A stretch of DNA of 6,871 bases, from NCBI GenBank assembly GCA_945835425.1, contig CAMAJC010000103.1, positions 1 through 6,871 on the forward strand, read 5' to 3'. Below, piece after piece: positions 4,351-6,871 of the stretch. Position 1 is the stretch's first letter, and the number at the start of each line of letters is the position of its first letter. Source of the DNA: an uncultured Clostridia bacterium (GTDB lineage: Bacteria > Bacillota > Clostridia > Oscillospirales > Ruminococcaceae). The notes under the pieces were generated by a model, which worked only from the letters and a program-made list of their open reading frames with translations, was not told the origin of the DNA and did not search any database. The position numbers and the translations under genes are program-made.

Positions 4351-5760
4351 ATGCAGGAGATGAAAAGGGAGACAATTGCGGCCATTGCAACACCGAATGC
4401 GGTCGGCGGCATCAGCGTCATTCGGCTGTCAGGAAATGCGGCGCTCGATGTGGCGGATCGGATTTTTGCGCCGGTTTCGGGTAAGAAAATATCTGCATAT
4501 AAAGGCTATATGGCCGCTTATGGCCATATTCATTGCGGCGACGGTCAGGACGGCGAGCTGGACGACGGCATTGCGACGGTCTTCCGCGCACCGCACAGCT
4601 ATACCGGCGAGGATGTGGTGGAAATCTCCTGCCACGGCGGTCTGCTGGTGACAAGAAAAGTCCTGCGGGCGGCGCTGGACAACGGCGCAAGACTCGCAGC
4701 TCCGGGTGAGTTTACCCGTCGGGCATTTCTAAACGGGAAAATGTCCCTGACCCAGGCGGAAGCGGTCGCCGATCTCATCAGCGCCGGTTCCGAGCGGAGC
4801 ATGCGCACGGCTAAAAGCGCCATGGACGGCGCCCTCTACCGCAAAATCAAGGGTATCACTGACGAGCTTCTCGCCGTCAGCGCTCACCTTGCGGCTTATA
4901 TCGACTATCCTGAAGAGGACGTCGACGAGCTGACCGAGGACGATATTCTGCGCATCTGTCAGGAAAGCCTTGGGAAACTGGAGCAACTGCTGCGAAACTT
5001 CGACTGCGGCAGACTCATCCGCGAGGGCGTCGACACCGTCATTATCGGCAAGCCCAACGTCGGCAAATCGACCCTGATGAACCTCCTTTCCGGCTGCTCC
5101 CGCAGCATCGTCACCAATATTCCCGGCACCACCCGGGATATCGTCGAGGAGACGGTCAATCTGGGCGATGTTGTCCTGCGGCTGGCGGATACGGCCGGTA
5201 TCCGGGACACCGATAACCCGGTCGAGAAGATCGGCGTGGATATCGCGTTGGAACGGTTGGAAGGAGCCGGGCTGGCACTGGCTGTGTTCGATCTGTCCGA
5301 AGCGCTGGATGAAGATGATGAAAAGATTATAAAGCGGCTTGCGGGACTGCCGCAGCTGCCGGTCGTGGCGGTGCTGAACAAGACCGATTTGCCGCCTGTG
5401 CTGGATGCGGAGAAGGTGCGGGAGCATTTTGCCCATGTGGTGCAGCTTTCCGCCGGCGGCAGTGCCGAGGAACAGGACGCGGCCATCGAGACGCTGAACC
5501 AGACGATCACCGACCTTTTGATGCTGGAAGGGGTCGATACCCATGAGGCGGTGCTTGCCAATGAACGGCAGCGGGAATGCGCGGCTGAGGCGGCGAAGCT
5601 TCTCCGCGAGGTCTGCGAGACGATTGAGAGTGGTTATACGCTGGACGCGGTCGATGTGGCGCTGGAAAGCGCTTTGTCCGCTTTGTTCAGTTTAAGCGGC
5701 GAAAAGGTCAGCGATACGGTTATCGACGAGGTCTTTTCCAAATTCTGCGTAGGAAAATAA
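4351..5760 (+). CDS. mnmE: tRNA modification GTPase MnmE
   Basis: Encodes 469 residues, a normal MnmE length. With MnmG, this GTPase builds the 5-carboxymethylaminomethyl (or related) group on the wobble uridine of tRNAs reading NNA/NNG codons, using a folate one-carbon unit. The N-terminal folate-binding domain (about 1-120) starts ETIAAIATP and contains GGISVIRLSG. A helical domain flanks the inserted G domain, which has G1 GKPNVGKS (233-240), G2 GTTRD (259-263), G3 DTAG (280-283) and G4 NKTD (343-346). The C-terminus FCVGK (465-469) keeps the invariant Cys466 of the C-(I/L/V)-G-K motif. ATG 4351 follows AAGGAG by 8 nt; the in-frame GTG at 4342 overlaps that site. It has its own promoter and is followed closely by a GNAT gene, not mnmG, so mnmG should be sought elsewhere. 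Confidence 0.97.
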   Translation: MQEMKRETIAAIATPNAVGGISVIRLSGNAALDVADRIFAPVSGKKISAYKGYMAAYGHIHCGDGQDGELDDGIATVFRAPHSYTGEDVVEISCHGGLLVTRKVLRAALDNGARLAAPGEFTRRAFLNGKMSLTQAEAVADLISAGSERSMRTAKSAMDGALYRKIKGITDELLAVSAHLAAYIDYPEEDVDELTEDDILRICQESLGKLEQLLRNFDCGRLIREGVDTVIIGKPNVGKSTLMNLLSGCSRSIVTNIPGTTRDIVEETVNLGDVVLRLADTAGIRDTDNPVEKIGVDIALERLEGAGLALAVFDLSEALDEDDEKIIKRLAGLPQLPVVAVLNKTDLPPVLDAEKVREHFAHVVQLSAGGSAEEQDAAIETLNQTITDLLMLEGVDTHEAVLANERQRECAAEAAKLLREVCETIESGYTLDAVDVALESALSALFSLSGEKVSDTVIDEVFSKFCVGK

Positions 5761-5770
5761 TGAGGTGTTT

Positions 5771-6304
5771 ATGGATTTGATTTACCGCGCGGTTGAGCCG
5801 GACGAGCTGTGTATGGAACTGTTTGCCCACTTCGACCGCTATCAGGAAGTGACCCGCTGCTGGCGAAAAGAGAATGGTGAATGGGTCATAAAGCCGGTCG
5901 TTTTTACCGAACAGTGGGGCGAGAAAGAGTACCAGCATCTGGTCCTTGACCTGCAAAACACGCTGAAAAACGGTGGCGTCGTGTTTGGCGTTTTTGCAGA
6001 CGGACAGCTCAAGGGCTTTTCGGAGGTCACAGCGGAGCCGCTGGGGCCGGTTAAGGAATATCTGGAACTTTCGAGTCTCCATGTCTCTTATGACTTCCGG
6101 CGGCACGGAGCGGGAAAGAAGCTGCTCTTGCTGGCGGCGGACTGGGCAAGAGAGAAGGGCGCTGAGAAACTCTACATTTCCGCCCATTCTTCCGTCGAGA
6201 GTCAGGCGTTTTACCGGGCGGTCGGCTGCGTCGACGCAGTTTATCCGGATGCGGCTCATGTGGAGAAGGAACCCTGCGACTGTCAGCTGGAATATCGGCT
6301 GTAA
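5771..6304 (+). CDS. GNAT family N-acetyltransferase
   Basis: Encodes 177 residues of the GNAT fold, transferring an acetyl group from acetyl-CoA to an amine; the substrate is unknown. The acetyl-CoA-binding motif A is visible as LELSSLHVSYDFRRHGAGKK, with R110-R-H-G-A-G115 as the pyrophosphate-binding loop. Motif B follows as SAHSSVESQAFYRAVGC (137-153), and the C-terminus ends in EPCDCQLEYRL. The N-terminal CWRKENGEWVIK and the C-terminal cysteines resemble a GNAT subgroup I recall from Clostridia, but I cannot name a substrate. ATG 5771 lies 10 nt after the mnmE stop with GAGG (5762-5765) 5 nt upstream; GTG 5765 in the same frame overlaps that site. Spacing suggests co-transcription with mnmE. 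Confidence 0.88.
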   Translation: MDLIYRAVEPDELCMELFAHFDRYQEVTRCWRKENGEWVIKPVVFTEQWGEKEYQHLVLDLQNTLKNGGVVFGVFADGQLKGFSEVTAEPLGPVKEYLELSSLHVSYDFRRHGAGKKLLLLAADWAREKGAEKLYISAHSSVESQAFYRAVGCVDAVYPDAAHVEKEPCDCQLEYRL

Positions 6305-6310
6305 GAGAAA

Positions 6311-6361
6311 CTACGATTGCAGGGCTTTTCTCCGCCGCAGGCGGAGAAAAGCCGCATGAAT
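6311..6361. repeat. Dispersed hairpin repeat, copy 2
   Basis: GGCTTTTCTCCGCC (6323-6336) and GGCGGAGAAAAGCC (6340-6353) form a perfect 14-bp stem with a GCA loop. The core matches copy 1 at 4176-4222; the outer arms differ (GGC/GCC here, GTG/CAC there) yet stay complementary. The left flank CTACG and right flank TGAAT also correspond. It starts 7 nt after the GNAT stop. No T-run follows on either strand, so a classical terminator is unlikely, although such a stem could still protect the mRNA 3' end. Confidence 0.72.
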
Positions 6362-6363
6362 AC

Positions 6364-6410
6364 TTTCCTGAAAAAATAGCAACCGATTATATCAAGAGAT
6401 ATCCAGGAAA
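6364..6410 (+). other. Imperfect stem before the second GNAT gene, with weak promoter-like words
   Basis: TTTCCTG (6364-6370) pairs with CAGGAAA (6404-6410), enclosing a small hairpin ATATC/AAGA/GATAT (6389-6402). The same bases hold a weak promoter candidate, TTCCTG (6365-6370) and TATATC (6388-6393) with 17-bp spacing; the -35 match is poor. I cannot tell which matters. Confidence 0.25.
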
Positions 6411-6435
6411 ATATTCCAGAATTTGCGGAGGAAAT

Positions 6436-6871
6436 ATGGAACTGTTTTGGGGACAAAGGGAAGATATTGACTGCTGGATGGAGCTTGTAAGGAGCGTTAG
6501 CTGGAATTTTCCGGGGCTGGAAACGGAAGAAGCGTTGCTGGAACATCGGAATACCGTCCTTTCGTTCATCGATAAGCGGCAGGCGATATGCGTAAAAGAA
6601 GGGGCAAATATCCTCGGTGTACTGCTCTTTTCCAGAAGCCACAATATGATATGCTGCCTGGCTGTTTCGCCGGACGCGAGAAGAAAGGGCGCGGCGACGA
6701 TGCTCATGACGGAGGCGCTCCATAGCCTTGATTTGACCAAAGACGTTACGGTTTCCACCTTCCGTGAGGATGACCCAAAAGGGACGGCGCCAAGAGCACT
6801 GTACCGGAAATTCGGCTTCCAGCCGGGCGAATTGACCGAGGAATTCGGTTATCCCAATCAGGTGTTTGTGC
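6436..6871 (+). CDS. GNAT family N-acetyltransferase, 3' end beyond the window
   Basis: The frame is open from ATG 6436 to the window edge (145 codons seen, no stop). It is a second, distinct GNAT protein. Motif A reads MICCLAVSPDARRKGAATML (71-90), with R82-R-K-G-A-A87 at the acetyl-CoA loop position. The C-terminal motif APRALYRKFGF (118-128) is followed by GELTEEFGYPNQVF. The N-terminus has WGQREDIDCWMELV and SWNFPGLET, features I recall from a common clostridial GNAT subgroup of unknown substrate. GGAGG (6427-6431) precedes the ATG by only 4 nt, slightly short. It lies 131 nt after the first GNAT gene, past two hairpins, so it may have its own promoter or be read through. The two GNATs look dissimilar, which argues against recent duplication. 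Confidence 0.85.
   Translation, partial: MELFWGQREDIDCWMELVRSVSWNFPGLETEEALLEHRNTVLSFIDKRQAICVKEGANILGVLLFSRSHNMICCLAVSPDARRKGAATMLMTEALHSLDLTKDVTVSTFREDDPKGTAPRALYRKFGFQPGELTEEFGYPNQVFV

Noticed and set aside
4729..5544. 271-codon minus-strand frame antisense to mnmE
   Set aside because: The + frame has all MnmE GTPase motifs; the antisense frame has none that I recognise.
6323..6353. Reading the 14-bp hairpin after the first GNAT gene as an intrinsic terminator
   Set aside because: No T-run follows it on either strand; the T residues are in the 5' arm. It fits a repeat family better, given the second copy at 4176-4222.

Overview
The window carries the conserved chromosome-origin-side block of a Firmicutes-type bacterium: rpmH, rnpA, yidD, yidC, jag (khpB), then mnmE, all on the + strand, followed by two GNAT acetyltransferase genes, the second cut by the right edge. 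The YidC has the short Gram-positive form without the large periplasmic domain. Shine-Dalgarno sites are strong (AAGGAGG, AGGAGG), and by eye the DNA has moderate to slightly high GC. Together these point to the class Clostridia, possibly an Oscillospirales/Ruminococcaceae-like gut organism. The lineage below class is inference.

Layout: bases 1-96 hold no gene I can identify. A strong sigma-A-type promoter (TTGACA, 18 bp, TATACT) at 97-126 drives a leader of about 170 nt and then rpmH (L34). A 244-nt gap with two long hairpins, the first terminator-like, separates rpmH from rnpA. After rnpA, a hairpin can mask the yidD ribosome-binding site. Between yidD and yidC lie three tandem 18-nt mini-hairpins, a palindromic hairpin with an alternative long-range pairing partner, and a candidate extended -10 promoter. 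yidC and jag follow, and a textbook intrinsic terminator at 4095-4130 closes the transcription unit. A new promoter (TATAAT at 4158-4163) then starts the mnmE unit, and the first GNAT gene begins 10 nt after mnmE.

How the genes fit together: RpmH is a 50S protein; RnpA is the protein subunit of RNase P for tRNA 5' maturation; YidD and YidC assist membrane-protein insertion; Jag/KhpB is an RNA-binding protein usually encoded next to yidC; MnmE modifies the wobble uridine of certain tRNAs. The block therefore couples translation, tRNA maturation and membrane biogenesis. The gene often found after mnmE (mnmG) is absent here and two GNAT genes take its place.

I see no mobile element, CRISPR array, tRNA, rRNA or unfamiliar multi-gene system. 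The parts worth a second look are noncoding: the 18-nt hairpin triplet at 1450-1503 with compensatory base changes, a dispersed hairpin repeat present twice (4176-4222 and 6311-6361), and the structured spacers around rnpA, yidD and yidC. Among the proteins, the unusual item is Jag/KhpB, with a long Ala/Pro linker and an Arg/Gly-rich tail.
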